The notes: generated by a model from the sequence alone, not told the origin. Counted from the first letter of the stretch, positions 35,150 to 44,483 are shown. The stretch: 64,000 nucleotides of DNA from Sporolactobacillus mangiferae (GCF_023336505.1 NZ_JAMAST010000004.1:84966-148965), one strand, 5' to 3'. Numbers and translations: made by a program.

Positions 35150-35818
35150 TCATGAGCCATTACCAGTCCCCTTGAAAATGCTCCGTTTCAATCTTTCAAT
35201 TGCTGTGTGACGATCTGCCGAAGAGAAGATACCCGATCCGGCAACAAAAAGTGAAGCACCCGCTGCATAGCACAGCGGAAGTGTATGCTCGTTGATGCCG
35301 CCATCCACTTCAATGGCAACCGGGCACTTCAGCGTATTGATCATCGAGCGAACTGCCTTTATTTTATCCAGCATGGAAGGAAGAAAACGCTGTCCGCCAA
35401 ATCCAGGATCAACGGTCATCACAAGAACATAGTCAACATCCTTAATGATTGCTTCAAGCGCGGATGCGGGCGTTGACGGATTCAGAACAACACCTGCTTT
35501 TGCGCCGCCATCTCGAATTATTTGGACAGCTCGATGCAGATGCCGGCATGCTTCGACGTGAATCGAAACCATGTCGGCACCTGCATCAAGAAACTGGGGC
35601 AGCAGAGGAATCGGTTCTTCAACCATCAGATGTACATCCTGAGCAATCGCCACTTCTCTTTTCAAGGCTTTAATCACGCCGGCACCCATAGACAGGTTTG
35701 GCACAAAATGACCATCCATCACATCAACGTGAATCAGATCAGCATCATGCGCCACATCAAGTACCTCTTCTGCGAGATGTGCAAAATCAGCAGATAAAAT
35801 GGACGGCAAAATCTTCAT
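35150..35818 (-). CDS. rpe: ribulose-phosphate 3-epimerase family protein
   Basis: A 222-aa TIM-barrel epimerase interconverting ribulose 5-phosphate and xylulose 5-phosphate. Seen: ILPSILSADFAHL at the start, HVDVMDGHFVPNLSMG with the metal-binding histidine and catalytic aspartate, DVHLMVEEP, MTVDPGFGGQRFLP near 133-146, and EVDGGIN near 170 with the second aspartate, then VAGSGIF for phosphate binding. GGGGG lies 7 bases before the ATG. Bacilli usually carry the housekeeping rpe beside rsgA and prkC, which are absent here, so this is likely a second copy or an allulose-6-phosphate 3-epimerase used in sugar catabolism with DUF1861. Confidence 0.88.
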   Translation of the reverse strand: MKILPSILSADFAHLAEEVLDVAHDADLIHVDVMDGHFVPNLSMGAGVIKALKREVAIAQDVHLMVEEPIPLLPQFLDAGADMVSIHVEACRHLHRAVQIIRDGGAKAGVVLNPSTPASALEAIIKDVDYVLVMTVDPGFGGQRFLPSMLDKIKAVRSMINTLKCPVAIEVDGGINEHTLPLCYAAGASLFVAGSGIFSSADRHTAIERLKRSIFKGTGNGS

Positions 35819-35963
35819 CAGACATCCCCCCTCAGGCAGGTAAGTATTTTCTGACGCATATTCTTTTTCTGGTAAGCAAACAACAACCCCTGTTCATTTT
35901 CAGTTTATTCCTCTATTCTACCCAAATATAGAGGATACGGAGCAAAATCATATACTTTAACTG

Positions 35964-36001
35964 AAAAAGATTCTGAATCCTAAAGGATTCAGAATCTTTT
36001 T
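35964..36001 (-). terminator. bidirectional terminator after the chemoreceptor gene
   Basis: AAAAAGATTCTGAATCC and its complement flank a TAA loop, giving a perfect 17-base stem bounded by A and T runs. It lies 112 bases after the chemoreceptor stop codon. Confidence 0.9.
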
Positions 36002-36112
36002 GCGTGCTTATGCGGTAACGAAAAACTGCTTTGTACATGAAAACGACAAAATCTGTTCTTTTCATCTTTATTTCCCAGGAAATGATTGTCCATTCTTGTA
36101 AAACACATGTCT

Positions 36113-38125
36113 TCATCGTTTATTCATCGTAAATTGAGCAACCACCTGTCTGAGTTCATCGGCAAGCGTTGACAGACTTGTCGCATTGTTGGCGATTTCT
36201 TCCATTGATGCCGATTGCTGTTCCGCAGCAGCCGACACATTCTCAGTAAGTCCAGTAGCCGTTTCTGATAATTGAGCAATGGCATGGACACGGGCGGCAA
36301 TATCGCCGGCCGCTCCTGAGATTTCCTGAACCGAATGTGTCATCTCGTTCGCTGCCTCGGATACAGAGGAAACTGTATCTTCAATATCCGTAAAGGTTCG
36401 CGTAGCTTCATCCGCGACCGTAATCCCATGATCCACCTGCTGCGAACTTGCTTCAAGAGTCTTCACAAGTTCGCGTACTTTTTCGGAGAAAGCTTTCTCA
36501 ATATCGGCGATTTTCTTCGTTGCGTCTGAAGACTGGCTGGCCAGCTTCTGAATTTCTGCAGCAACAACGCTGAAGCCTTTGCCATGTTCACCAGCGCGCG
36601 CTGCTTCAATCGCCGCATTGAGCGACAAAAGATGTGTCTGCGCCGCAATGTCATTGATCAGATTATTAGTGAAACTGATCATTTTCAGTTTCTCCACTAA
36701 GTCATTCAGTTCACGCGTCACCTGATCATTGGTCGTGCGAATTGTTTTGATCTGATTGGTCACCTGGCCAAGTGATTGCTTCCCTGTGGTCACGCTCCCC
36801 ATGGCTGCTTCTGATCTTTCGCGAAGCGCGGTCGCCTTAGAGGAAATATACTCTGTTTCCTGATGAATAGCATCGACACTCTGTTTGGAAACTTCAACCT
36901 TCTGATTCTGATCCTGCGCTCCGGCAGCAATCTCCTGAATGGACCGCGCAACCTCATCGGAAGTCGCTTTATTCTCCTCAGTCGAAGCCGTCAGTTCCTC
37001 AGAAGAAGATGCTACGGACGCTGCCTTTTCATCGACCCGCGTTAAAACCTGCCGCAAAGAATGAATCATTTGATTAAATCCGTTGCCCAAATGCCTGAAT
37101 TCTTCAAAACCTTCTGTTCTGGCTGAAACAGTCAGATCTTTTTCTGTCACTTTTTTTGCGATCAGGATCAGATGGCTGATCGGACGAATAATCCAGAACA
37201 CCGTGAGCAAAGCAATCGCCGCCGCGACAATGGCCGTAATCACCCCGATAATGATTGAATGAAGGAGGATACTGTTCGTCTGATCTGCCACTTCGCTCTT
37301 CATCAATGATCCTACAATCACCCAGCCGGTGTCTTTGTTTGTCACATAGATATCTCTTTTCTCCGCCCCTTTATACACTGTGTCAAAAGCGGCGCTGCCC
37401 GACTTTTTCATCTGGCGGATCAGCGCAGAATCCGGAACCTTAACACCCGGATCCAATTTCGGGTGAGCAACGATCTTGCCACCGGAGCTCACAATGAAGG
37501 CATAACCGTTTTTCCCGACATGCACGGAATTTGAAATCTTTTGCAGATCATCCAGTTTAAGATCGATCCCGACAACGCCGTTTCCATCCGAAGTGGTTTC
37601 CGACATGGATACGACATAATCTTTGACGAGCAACGAATGATGCGGCTCATTAACCATAATCTGATTAGGCTTCGCCATTGCGTTTTTAAACCACGGACGT
37701 TCGGCTGGATTAAAATCGTCCGGTTTAATCAGAGACTGCGGCGTGTAAACGTAACGACCTTTTTTGTCGCCGACATAAACCTGCGCCAGACCACTGTCGG
37801 ACTGCTGCTGAGACAGCAAAGTATTGAGAACTTCCAGATTCCCTTTGCCCTCTATATTCGTAGCTGTCGTAATGTGATTGGACAAATAATCCAGACGCGT
37901 CTTCTCTTTACTGATTAACTGAGAAATGTTCTGATTCAGTAATTCAACGCTGTTCTTCGCACTGCTCTCCTTTTCTTCAATCAATGCGTTTTGGGCGTTG
38001 ATGAATGAAGCGACGCCGACAATGACTGCCGGAATGATTGAAAAAGCAATCATGGCAATCATCAGCGTACTTTTCAAATTGATTTTAAAAAATCGAATGC
38101 GTTTCAATCTTTCTTTAATCGACAT
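36113..38125 (-). CDS. methyl-accepting chemotaxis protein with dCache domain
   Basis: A transmembrane chemoreceptor of 670 aa. Order of parts: a basic N-terminus, membrane span about 17-41, an extracellular dCache-type sensing domain about 45-280 ([13 protein letters not shown] and YVVSMSETT are typical), membrane span about 287-313, a HAMP linker after RPISHLI, and a long cytoplasmic coiled-coil signalling domain with the conserved tip [30 protein letters not shown] near 545-575. dCache_1 receptors often bind amino acids or polyamines, but the ligand cannot be told. AAGGGG lies 13 bases before ATG 38125, a long spacing. The frame is open to 38314 without better starts. Confidence 0.9.
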   Translation of the reverse strand: MSIKERLKRIRFFKINLKSTLMIAMIAFSIIPAVIVGVASFINAQNALIEEKESSAKNSVELLNQNISQLISKEKTRLDYLSNHITTATNIEGKGNLEVLNTLLSQQQSDSGLAQVYVGDKKGRYVYTPQSLIKPDDFNPAERPWFKNAMAKPNQIMVNEPHHSLLVKDYVVSMSETTSDGNGVVGIDLKLDDLQKISNSVHVGKNGYAFIVSSGGKIVAHPKLDPGVKVPDSALIRQMKKSGSAAFDTVYKGAEKRDIYVTNKDTGWVIVGSLMKSEVADQTNSILLHSIIIGVITAIVAAAIALLTVFWIIRPISHLILIAKKVTEKDLTVSARTEGFEEFRHLGNGFNQMIHSLRQVLTRVDEKAASVASSSEELTASTEENKATSDEVARSIQEIAAGAQDQNQKVEVSKQSVDAIHQETEYISSKATALRERSEAAMGSVTTGKQSLGQVTNQIKTIRTTNDQVTRELNDLVEKLKMISFTNNLINDIAAQTHLLSLNAAIEAARAGEHGKGFSVVAAEIQKLASQSSDATKKIADIEKAFSEKVRELVKTLEASSQQVDHGITVADEATRTFTDIEDTVSSVSEAANEMTHSVQEISGAAGDIAARVHAIAQLSETATGLTENVSAAAEQQSASMEEIANNATSLSTLADELRQVVAQFTMNKR

Positions 38126-38250
38126 AAAAAGACACAGGCCCCTTTCTTTTGCTCTCGTTTTTATATCGGAAAGAATGTGAAAAATCTGTAATAAAGACTT
38201 AACACTTCTGTCCATTTTGTGAAATCGTGTATGGGGACCTGTGTGCTCAA

Positions 38251-38625
38251 TCAGACAAACAGAATGGAAGCGTTGACTTTGACACGCGGATGGAGCGTTT
38301 GAATGACCGGACAATGCTCTGAAATCTGATAAAAAACGGACTCAATTTCTTCACGCACGCGATCGTTCGCCTTCATAAAAAATTGGACATCGATCTTTGC
38401 AATCGGATTGGGGTAATATACTCCGAGCTGATAGTCAAAAAGCACTTTATCTAATTCATAGGGAATGCCCCGCTCATCAAGCAGTTTTTCAAACACATAG
38501 GTGCTGCAGGCAGCGGCAGATGCCGCAACAAGCTGAACCGGGGAAAAACCGATATCCTGGCTGATTTGCCAATTCCCATGCTCATGTACCAGTTCAAGTG
38601 TTTCAGAAGGTTGAATTAATTCCAT
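38251..38625 (-). CDS. OsmC/Ohr-family protein
   Basis: A 124-aa OsmC-like protein. Seen: [29 protein letters not shown], with the first conserved cysteine of the family, and [10 protein letters not shown] near residue 105 with the second. OsmC/Ohr proteins reduce organic peroxides with this cysteine pair; the small YhfA-like members have unknown roles. GGAGG lies 8 bases before ATG 38625. The gene is transcribed towards the chemoreceptor gene, 125 bases away. Confidence 0.82.
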   Translation of the reverse strand: MELIQPSETLELVHEHGNWQISQDIGFSPVQLVAASAAACSTYVFEKLLDERGIPYELDKVLFDYQLGVYYPNPIAKIDVQFFMKANDRVREEIESVFYQISEHCPVIQTLHPRVKVNASILFV

Positions 38626-38862
38626 GACTGACACCTCCGCAAATTCATGAAAAGATCGTTGTTCTCACTATATGGACGGTACGGTATCAATATGAAAGCA
38701 GCACAGTTTTATTTAAAAGATAATGCCAGACGCAGCATTTTTTTACCGGTTTGCTGAAAGACATTGGAAAACTCAGGCTTCGCACATTCAGTGAATCTAT
38801 TTAGCGAAAAACACAGTCTGATTCTTCAAGGCATGACCTTGGGAACGAAACATGAGATTTTT
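38626..38862. other. gene-free region between OsmC-like and LCP genes
   Basis: AT-rich, divergent promoter territory. No frame with a binding site and no repeat copy was seen; a 60-codon frame at 38764 looks like chance. Confidence 0.4.
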
Positions 38863-38901
38863 CCGACACTGATGAAAAAAGTGTCGGATTTTTGCTATAC
38901 T
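38863..38901 (+). promoter_or_regulatory. hairpin and extended -10 promoter upstream of the LCP gene
   Basis: CCGACACT (38863-38870) pairs with AGTGTCGG (38880-38887) and is followed by TTTTTG, like a terminator. It runs directly into TGCTATACT (38893-38901), an extended -10 box pointing at the LCP gene. No consensus -35 is seen. Confidence 0.45.
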
Positions 38902-38980
38902 AGAAAAATGAACTTGGAAAATTCAGGGCAGTTCATCGTAATTTGATTTGCGGCAGTGTCCGAAACCAAAGGAGAACAAT

Positions 38981-40006
38981 ATGAGTAAGAAAAATTATGA
39001 ATCGGAAAACTCAAGAAGAAACTTCAGAAAGTCCAGAAAACGTCATCGAGTCCTTCGATATGTTCTGCTCAGTCTTGCGGTTCTTTTGATTGCCGGCTCT
39101 GCACTGGCATTCTTTGAGTATCATCGTCTATCACCCGAAAACCATTTCAGTAATCTGAAAGCAATCGGCGCCGCCGGCAACAATTCAAAGAATTACAAAG
39201 AAAAAGCGGGTACATTCAATGTCCTGCTTATTGGATCGGATGCACGTAAGAGCGGGACAGCAAGCCATACCGATTCAATGGTTCTGATACACGCCGACTT
39301 GAACAAGCATACATATAATATGCTCAGCATTCCGCGCGATACACGGGTATATATGAAAGGCTACGGATACACCAAATTAACGAGCGTACAGTACATCTCC
39401 CAGGTCAAAAAAGGAACGAAACAGGGAATCGTTGACGCTGTTTCTGCTGTTTCCGATCTGACCGGTGTACCAATCCATTATTACGCCGAAACTAACTATT
39501 GGGGACTGAAGGACATGGTTGATGCACTTGGCGGCATTGAGATGAATCTCCCATTCAAAGTCACACTGACTCACCCATGGTACTCCAGAAATCAGGGCAA
39601 AACCTTTGCTCCCGGCGTTCATCAGCTGAAAGGCGAAATGGTGGCCGAACTGACACATGAACGCTATTCGCTGCCCGGTACAGACTATGGGCGGCAGCAG
39701 CTGCAGCAGGCCGCGCTGATCGGAATCGCCAAGAAGATCATGCAGCCATCCAATGTGACCCGTCTTCCGGCACTGTCCCGTTCACTTTCAAAATTTCTGG
39801 TTGCCACAAATATGTCTACGGAAGATATGGTCAGTGTCGGCCTTGGTGTCAAGGGGAATTTCCATCCGGAGAAGCAAATCAAATACCGACAGGTTAAAGG
39901 GCACAGCGCAACCATGTATGATGATTTGCTCAAAGCAAATAACAGTCAGATCATTCTTGATTCAGATGAACTGAAAACAACGATCAAAAAATATTTCTCG
40001 AATTAA
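38981..40006 (+). CDS. LytR-CpsA-Psr (LCP) family glycopolymer ligase
   Basis: LCP enzymes transfer wall teichoic or teichuronic acid and capsule from the lipid carrier to peptidoglycan at the outer face of the membrane. The 341-aa protein has a very basic N-terminus (residues 5-26), one membrane span about 27-45, and the LCP core: NVLLIGSDARKSGTASHTDSMVLIHADL and MLSIPRDTRVYMKGYG, with the conserved arginines and aspartates that bind pyrophosphate and magnesium, then GGIEMNLPF and GRQQLQQAALIGIAKK. AAAGGAG lies 6 bases before ATG 38981. It is monocistronic, between its own promoter and a terminator. It could attach the teichuronic acid made by the tua operon. Confidence 0.92.
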   Translation: MSKKNYESENSRRNFRKSRKRHRVLRYVLLSLAVLLIAGSALAFFEYHRLSPENHFSNLKAIGAAGNNSKNYKEKAGTFNVLLIGSDARKSGTASHTDSMVLIHADLNKHTYNMLSIPRDTRVYMKGYGYTKLTSVQYISQVKKGTKQGIVDAVSAVSDLTGVPIHYYAETNYWGLKDMVDALGGIEMNLPFKVTLTHPWYSRNQGKTFAPGVHQLKGEMVAELTHERYSLPGTDYGRQQLQQAALIGIAKKIMQPSNVTRLPALSRSLSKFLVATNMSTEDMVSVGLGVKGNFHPEKQIKYRQVKGHSATMYDDLLKANNSQIILDSDELKTTIKKYFSN

Positions 40007-40017
40007 AGCACAGACAA

Positions 40018-40049
40018 AACCGGACCGCATGACGCGGTCCGGTTAAATT
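40018..40049 (+). terminator. terminator after the LCP gene, possibly bidirectional
   Basis: AACCGGACCGC and GCGGTCCGGTT form an 11-base perfect stem around a 5-base loop, followed by AAATTCATTT on the plus strand and TTTGTCT on the minus strand. It also lies just after the Fe-alcohol dehydrogenase stop on the minus strand. Confidence 0.8.
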
Positions 40050-40052
40050 CAT

Positions 40053-41180
40053 TTATGCTAACGACTGATAAATGCGCTTAAGCAACGTTTTCGTTATCGT
40101 GACCGGATTGTTCTTCATGTTGGGCGCAAAACTGTGATCAACCAGCTCATCAAGATCCGCGAGATGAATGCCGGCTTCTTCCAGACGAGTATGCATCCGC
40201 ATCTCTTTTTTCATCTGATCGATACGATCAGCAAGCGCGTCACTGTCCTTAAATCCAAGTCGCCTGCTGAAGGCCTGCAACCGCTCCGCTTCCGGCCCTT
40301 CGGAACTGTTCAGCCGCCAGAAAGCGGAAAGAGTCAGCGCGCAGGCCTCTCCGTGAGGTATGCCGAAATCCTGTGTCAGCGGGTAGGAGCAGGCATGGGC
40401 AGCAGCTGTCTGTGTCATACCGAATGCCATTCCTGCGGTCACTGAAGCTTCACTCATCTTTGCGCGTGCTTCAGCATTGTCCGGTTCGTAATACACAGTC
40501 CGCAAATAGTTGAAAACCAGCAGCGCGGCACGCTCCGCTGCAAGGTCTGTCAGCGGCTGATGTTTCTTTCCATAATAAGCTTCCAGTGAATGGGCCAGAA
40601 CATCGAAACCGCTTGCCGCTGTGACCTGCGGCGGACAGGTGAGCGTCAGTTCCGGATCCACCAGCGCATATGCGGGGTAGAAGAAATCACTCGAAAGCAA
40701 GGCCTTAATTCCACGCTTCGTATCAGTCAATACCGAAGCCGCCGTGACCTCGCTTGCTGTTCCCGACGTTGTTGGCACGGCAAGCAGCGGAATGCCCGCA
40801 TGATCAATTTTCCGTTCACCGGAAAGATAATCCGCACTGCTGAAGGTTGTGCCGGCAATAAAACAGGCGGCCTTGGCGCAGTCCATTACACTGCCGCCGC
40901 CGAGCGCAACCGCAAAGGTACAATGAAGCGCACGAAGCTTTGCCGCACAGGCATCTGTGTTCAGGACAGTTGGATTCGGCTGAATTTCGGAGAATATCCC
41001 GATCAGGCGGCCACGTGATTGTGTTATAATGTTTTGGGCGATGCCCCTGCGTACCATTGACGGTGCACTGATCAGCAAGCCACGCGTCAGATTCATCTGC
41101 TCAAGAATCTCAGGAAGCCGGCTGATTTTCCCAAAGCCGAAGTCAATGGGCACCGGTTGTCTGTAAAAAAAGTTTTCCAT
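40053..41180 (-). CDS. iron-containing (type III) alcohol dehydrogenase
   Basis: A 375-aa NAD(P)-dependent dehydrogenase: FGFGKISRLPEIL at the N-terminus, FAVALGGGSVMDCAKAACF near 90-108 for the nucleotide, VPTTSGTASEVTAASVL near 131-147, and GFDVLAHSLEAYYGKKHQPL, AAAHACSYPLTQDFGIPHGEACAL for the metal. It reduces a short aldehyde or semialdehyde to the alcohol. The metal ligands (Asp-His-His-His pattern) appear present. GAGG lies 8 bases before ATG 41180. An 18-bp palindrome at 41271-41288, shared with the aminotransferase promoter at 58181, suggests a joint role: reduction of malonate semialdehyde to 3-hydroxypropionate would fit. Confidence 0.86.
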   Translation of the reverse strand: MENFFYRQPVPIDFGFGKISRLPEILEQMNLTRGLLISAPSMVRRGIAQNIITQSRGRLIGIFSEIQPNPTVLNTDACAAKLRALHCTFAVALGGGSVMDCAKAACFIAGTTFSSADYLSGERKIDHAGIPLLAVPTTSGTASEVTAASVLTDTKRGIKALLSSDFFYPAYALVDPELTLTCPPQVTAASGFDVLAHSLEAYYGKKHQPLTDLAAERAALLVFNYLRTVYYEPDNAEARAKMSEASVTAGMAFGMTQTAAAHACSYPLTQDFGIPHGEACALTLSAFWRLNSSEGPEAERLQAFSRRLGFKDSDALADRIDQMKKEMRMHTRLEEAGIHLADLDELVDHSFAPNMKNNPVTITKTLLKRIYQSLA

Positions 41181-41222
41181 GTTCCGCACCTCATTTTCTT
41201 GCTGACGTTACTGAATAATCTC

Positions 41223-41250
41223 ATCATAAAGGACCATGAGCAAGAAACAA
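41223..41250 (-). promoter_or_regulatory. promoter of the Fe-alcohol dehydrogenase gene
   Basis: TTGTTT (41250-41245) and TATGAT (41228-41223) are 16 bases apart on the minus strand, ending about 40 bases before the start codon. Confidence 0.55.
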
Positions 41251-41270
41251 GAAGCTGGCAAACGAAAATA

Positions 41271-41288
41271 TTTGTGCGACTGCACAAA
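41271..41288. promoter_or_regulatory. operator-like palindrome upstream of Fe-alcohol dehydrogenase
   Basis: TTTGTGC and GCACAAA flank four bases, a perfect 7+7 inverted repeat. It lies about 20 bases upstream of the -35 box, suiting an activator. A near-identical site is at 58181-58198. Confidence 0.6.
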
Positions 41289-41918
41289 TCAGAGCAGACG
41301 GACAATACGCAGTACATGGGCCGGTTCGTAAGCAATAAAATCCGGATGCGCGCGACGCACATTTTCAATGCCGTCAAACCCCCACGCCGCCCAGACCGAT
41401 TGCACACCGCTTTTTCGGCTTGCAAGAATGTCGCGCTCCTCATCGCCGATATAGATAGCCTCAGAGCCGATCAGCCGATGCTGTCTCAAGTATTTACGTA
41501 TCAGCCGATCTTTGGCGAACAGCTGTCTCGAGCACATAATCTCAGAAAAACAATCCAGATGATGGTGTTCAAGAAAGGCATGTATGTTTTTCTCATCATT
41601 GGATGAAAGAATGGCAAGCGTGTAGCCAGATGCATTTAATGCATTCAGCATCTCACGCACTCCTTCCATCAAGGGAACGGATGCCATCGAACGCTGGTGC
41701 AGCCTGGCGAACTCGCCAATGAGAAACGGAATTTTATGAAACGGGATACCAAGCACATTGCTGCGCTTCTTCATGGAATATCCCTTGAAACGTTCAAAGT
41801 CGGCATCTGTCAACTTTTTATAGTGATGCCGTTCAGCCAGTACATTGTATGAAGAAAGAAAAGCAGCCTTTGAATCGGCCAATGTCCCATCAAAATCGAA
41901 AAGGATCGCTTTTAACAT
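41289..41918 (-). CDS. HAD-superfamily phosphatase (phosphoglycolate phosphatase-like)
   Basis: A 209-aa HAD hydrolase with the four motifs: DFDGTLAD at residues 8-15 (nucleophile and acid aspartates), LSSNDEK near 102 (motif II), K135-type lysine in AKDRLIRKYL, and IYIGDEERDILASRKSG near 154-170 with the metal-binding acidic pair. The cap is the small helical C1 type of Gph/PgmB enzymes. Substrate is a small phosphorylated metabolite, not defined. GAGG lies 8 bases before the ATG. The stop codon abuts the palindrome upstream of the alcohol dehydrogenase, so the genes may be read through but have separate promoters. Confidence 0.87.
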   Translation of the reverse strand: MLKAILFDFDGTLADSKAAFLSSYNVLAERHHYKKLTDADFERFKGYSMKKRSNVLGIPFHKIPFLIGEFARLHQRSMASVPLMEGVREMLNALNASGYTLAILSSNDEKNIHAFLEHHHLDCFSEIMCSRQLFAKDRLIRKYLRQHRLIGSEAIYIGDEERDILASRKSGVQSVWAAWGFDGIENVRRAHPDFIAYEPAHVLRIVRLL

Positions 41919-42002
41919 AATGAAAACCTCGATGTATGGATTTTTTGCCGATCCTGATTATCTTCATTTTATATGCAGATGTCTGTTTCAGGAAATCCGT
42001 AA
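41919..42002. other. intergenic region upstream of the HAD gene
   Basis: Holds the likely HAD promoter on the minus strand; nothing else recognisable. It is followed by a repeat copy and then about 160 AT-rich bases leading to the small plus-strand gene. Confidence 0.35.
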
Positions 42003-42091
42003 TGCGAAAATCTGCCTTCGCCCGGCCTCTGGGGAAGACGCCGTCGCACTTATACGATCATCCTTAAAGATATATACTTTCAGCGTATAAA
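42003..42091 (+). repeat. interspersed repeat family A, diverged copy
   Basis: CTGCCTTCGCC, CGGCCTCTGG and GCCGTCGCACTTATACGAT, then ATCCTTAAAGATATATACTTTC. The right half is almost identical to 62412-62440 and to the partial copy at 55133; the left TAGAAAACTT block is degraded. Confidence 0.7.
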
Positions 42092-42252
42092 AATTTAAGC
42101 GATAAGACCTATGACCTTATTTCCGATTTCACAAAATCTAAACAGAATCTGTATGTATTTTGTGACTTAAAACTCACGATTTTTATTCTATTTTTATAGA
42201 TACTAATGATAAACAGGAAGAAATGACCAGTTTTGATAAGGAGCTGATTTCA

Positions 42253-42483
42253 ATGCAGCGTGTACAACCATCCAGCGAACTAGCGTCTGATGTCATTGAC
42301 TTACTCAGAAAAGAACAAAAACCATTGCGGTCTTCTGAAATCGCCAGGAAACTTAACAAAAACGCACACGATATTCTGGCCATTCTGTTCGACAAGGCCT
42401 ATCAGAAAATAATCCAGGTGATTATTCATAAGGATGAAACAAACGTCATCTATCCACCTACCTATACCATTCGCAATTTGTAA
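42253..42483 (+). CDS. small winged-helix-like protein, 76 aa
   Basis: I do not recognise a named family. The sequence SDVIDLLRKEQKPLRSSEIARKLNKNAHDILAILFDKAYQKIIQVII looks like a winged helix: two short helices, a recognition-type helix and a strand. The tail TNVIYPPTYTIRNL could be the wing. AAGGAG lies 9 bases before ATG 42253; an in-frame ATG at 42223 has AGGA 4 bases upstream. It stands alone on the plus strand, converging with the AEC carrier gene 25 bases away. It could be a small DNA-binding regulator; this is inference from predicted shape only. Confidence 0.6.
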   Translation: MQRVQPSSELASDVIDLLRKEQKPLRSSEIARKLNKNAHDILAILFDKAYQKIIQVIIHKDETNVIYPPTYTIRNL

Positions 42484-42508
42484 GATGCTGAGATTCTGAA
42501 TACGCAAA

Positions 42509-43402
42509 TCAGAACCATGCAAGCAGCACATCAAGCGACAGCGCGCTCAGCATGGTGGTAATCAGTGTGCAGCTGGACACAAACTGCGGCTGTGCATTGA
42601 ACTGGATGGCATAAAGCGTCGTATTGGCTGCACTCGGCATTGCCGCCATAACGATAATCACGTTGCGGAGCATCGGATCCATAGGGAAAAACAGGCAGAC
42701 CAGATAAGCGAGCAACGGCGACAAGGCCAGGCGAATGAATACGGCAAGACTGATTCGTCCCCAGTTTATATTGTGAACCGTTACATTGGCCAGCTGCATG
42801 CCGAGGATGATCATGATAATCGGAATTGATGTATTGCTGACCAGCTCGATACTCTTCATAAAATTGTCTGGAATATGAACATGAAACTCCTGAAGAAGCA
42901 GCGCCGGAATGATGACATAGTTCATTGGCTGTCTTAAGACCGTTTGCAGCGCAAGTTTGGCACTTCCCTTGCCGCTAGCGGCAATGTAAATACCGACAAA
43001 ACCCATGAGTATGGCATGGAAGATCATCAGCGGCATCGCATACACGACTCCTTTTTGGCCAAATGCGAACAAAATGATCGGCACACCGTAGTTGCCGCTG
43101 TTCGCAAAAACAGTGGACAGCAGAAAGCCGCTCGTCTCACTTTTACTGTAACGGAAAATGCGGCATACGAGGACACTGACCACGATAAGCAGAACCATAA
43201 TGATGATTGCTGTAATCGAGATATAGTAAAAACTGAGATTCATAGGTGTTGTGTAGAAGATATCGAAGACGAGAAATGGCAGCAGCAGATAAACAGCAAG
43301 CGTTGAGATCGGCTTGATATCGAGCTTAAAAAGCTTCTGCAAAATAAAACCGCTCACAAAAATGAAAAATACAGGCAAGATGACCTCAATAAAAATCCTC
43401 AC
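42509..43402 (-). CDS. AEC-family (auxin efflux carrier) transporter
   Basis: A 297-aa membrane protein with about ten predicted spans in two five-span halves, the layout of the AEC family. Seen: FIEVILPVFFIFVSGFILQKLFKLD at the start, TLAVYLLLPFLVFDIFY, FANSGNYGVPIILFAFG and MIILGMQLANV. Bacterial members move malate, malonate or other dicarboxylates and amino acids. GTG 43402 has GAGGG 8 bases upstream; an upstream ATG at 43432 lacks one. The next gene upstream on the same strand is a ketopantoate-reductase-like enzyme, 120 bases away. Confidence 0.86.
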   Translation of the reverse strand: MRIFIEVILPVFFIFVSGFILQKLFKLDIKPISTLAVYLLLPFLVFDIFYTTPMNLSFYYISITAIIIMVLLIVVSVLVCRIFRYSKSETSGFLLSTVFANSGNYGVPIILFAFGQKGVVYAMPLMIFHAILMGFVGIYIAASGKGSAKLALQTVLRQPMNYVIIPALLLQEFHVHIPDNFMKSIELVSNTSIPIIMIILGMQLANVTVHNINWGRISLAVFIRLALSPLLAYLVCLFFPMDPMLRNVIIVMAAMPSAANTTLYAIQFNAQPQFVSSCTLITTMLSALSLDVLLAWF

Positions 43403-43523
43403 AGTCTGTTCCCTCTCTCTTCGCGTAACCAATTTAGAAGAATCTTAATTATTTTACCTGTTTACCATGTGAAAGATCAAACTACGTAAAGAAGGCCTGG
43501 TTCAAGTGGCTGAGCCGACATCT

Positions 43524-44483
43524 TTATGCCTCATGCCGGCCGTTTTGTTTCGAATGTTCCGCCAGATGCAGCAGATCAACAAGCAATTCATGGTTTTTCG
43601 CGTCCAGACCATGTTTCTTTGCCGTTTTCACAATATGTCCGTTAATATAATCCACCTCAGTCGGTCGTCCGGCAATCATATCCTGGTACATAGACGGGCG
43701 ATGGAGCGGATTAACTTCTGAACTTTCGTGATCAATGATCTGCAGCATCTCTTCACGGCTCTGCATAAATTTCACACCATCGGCAACGCCCGCTGCATAG
43801 CCCTCATCAATCAATCGCCGAGACAGGGCGTCCGCGCCTGAAAAAGCAACATATTCGCCCATGGTAATATCCATCAAAGTGCACAGCGTGTTAATCACTG
43901 AGTTCATCAGAAGCTTAGACCATACAGTACCCAAATAGTTGGTCTGCAGAGTCGGATTCATGCCCGCCTTTTCAAATTCGCGAACAACTGCATGAGTGAA
44001 CGTATCCGGTCGTTCCGTCACATTTACAAGCTGCGTATGCCCGGCGCCCTTTGCGCCCATAAAATCGACATCGCCCGGTGCATTGAGTACAGTCGCAATC
44101 AGTGCAATGCCGGCTATGATCCGCTTATCCGGCACATACCTGCGAATGACATCCACCGAACCGATACCATTCTGATTCGTCAGCACATAGGTTGCATTGC
44201 CAATGAAATGGCTGCATGCGCGCATTGCTTCTTCAGACTGCATCTGCTTGGTAAAAAGAATAGCCAGATCTGGTGTTTCCGTATAGGCATCCGGCAGAAA
44301 CACGTTCGCCGGCACTAAATGACGTTTTTGATGATCACGTGAAACGTAAACACCGCCCTGTGCCTGGATCGCCTCATAGCTCGGCAGCCAGGGCTCCACA
44401 AAATCCACCTCATTACCCGCCTCCTGCAGCAGAACACCATATCTCAGGCCCATCGCGCCGGCACCAATGACTACTATTTTCAT
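43524..44483 (-). CDS. panE: 2-dehydropantoate 2-reductase family protein
   Basis: A 319-aa NADPH-dependent reductase of the ApbA/PanE family. Seen: MKIVVIGAGAMGLRYGVLLQ for the nucleotide, VLTNQNGIGSVDVI near 102-115, the lysine of WSKLLMNSVINTLCTLMD near 187-204 and the acidic GRPTEVDYINGHIV near 270. PanE makes D-pantoate for coenzyme A; several paralogues in Bacillota act on other keto acids, and the absence of panB/panC nearby leaves this open. GGAG lies 8 bases before ATG 44483. Confidence 0.83.
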   Translation of the reverse strand: MKIVVIGAGAMGLRYGVLLQEAGNEVDFVEPWLPSYEAIQAQGGVYVSRDHQKRHLVPANVFLPDAYTETPDLAILFTKQMQSEEAMRACSHFIGNATYVLTNQNGIGSVDVIRRYVPDKRIIAGIALIATVLNAPGDVDFMGAKGAGHTQLVNVTERPDTFTHAVVREFEKAGMNPTLQTNYLGTVWSKLLMNSVINTLCTLMDITMGEYVAFSGADALSRRLIDEGYAAGVADGVKFMQSREEMLQIIDHESSEVNPLHRPSMYQDMIAGRPTEVDYINGHIVKTAKKHGLDAKNHELLVDLLHLAEHSKQNGRHEA

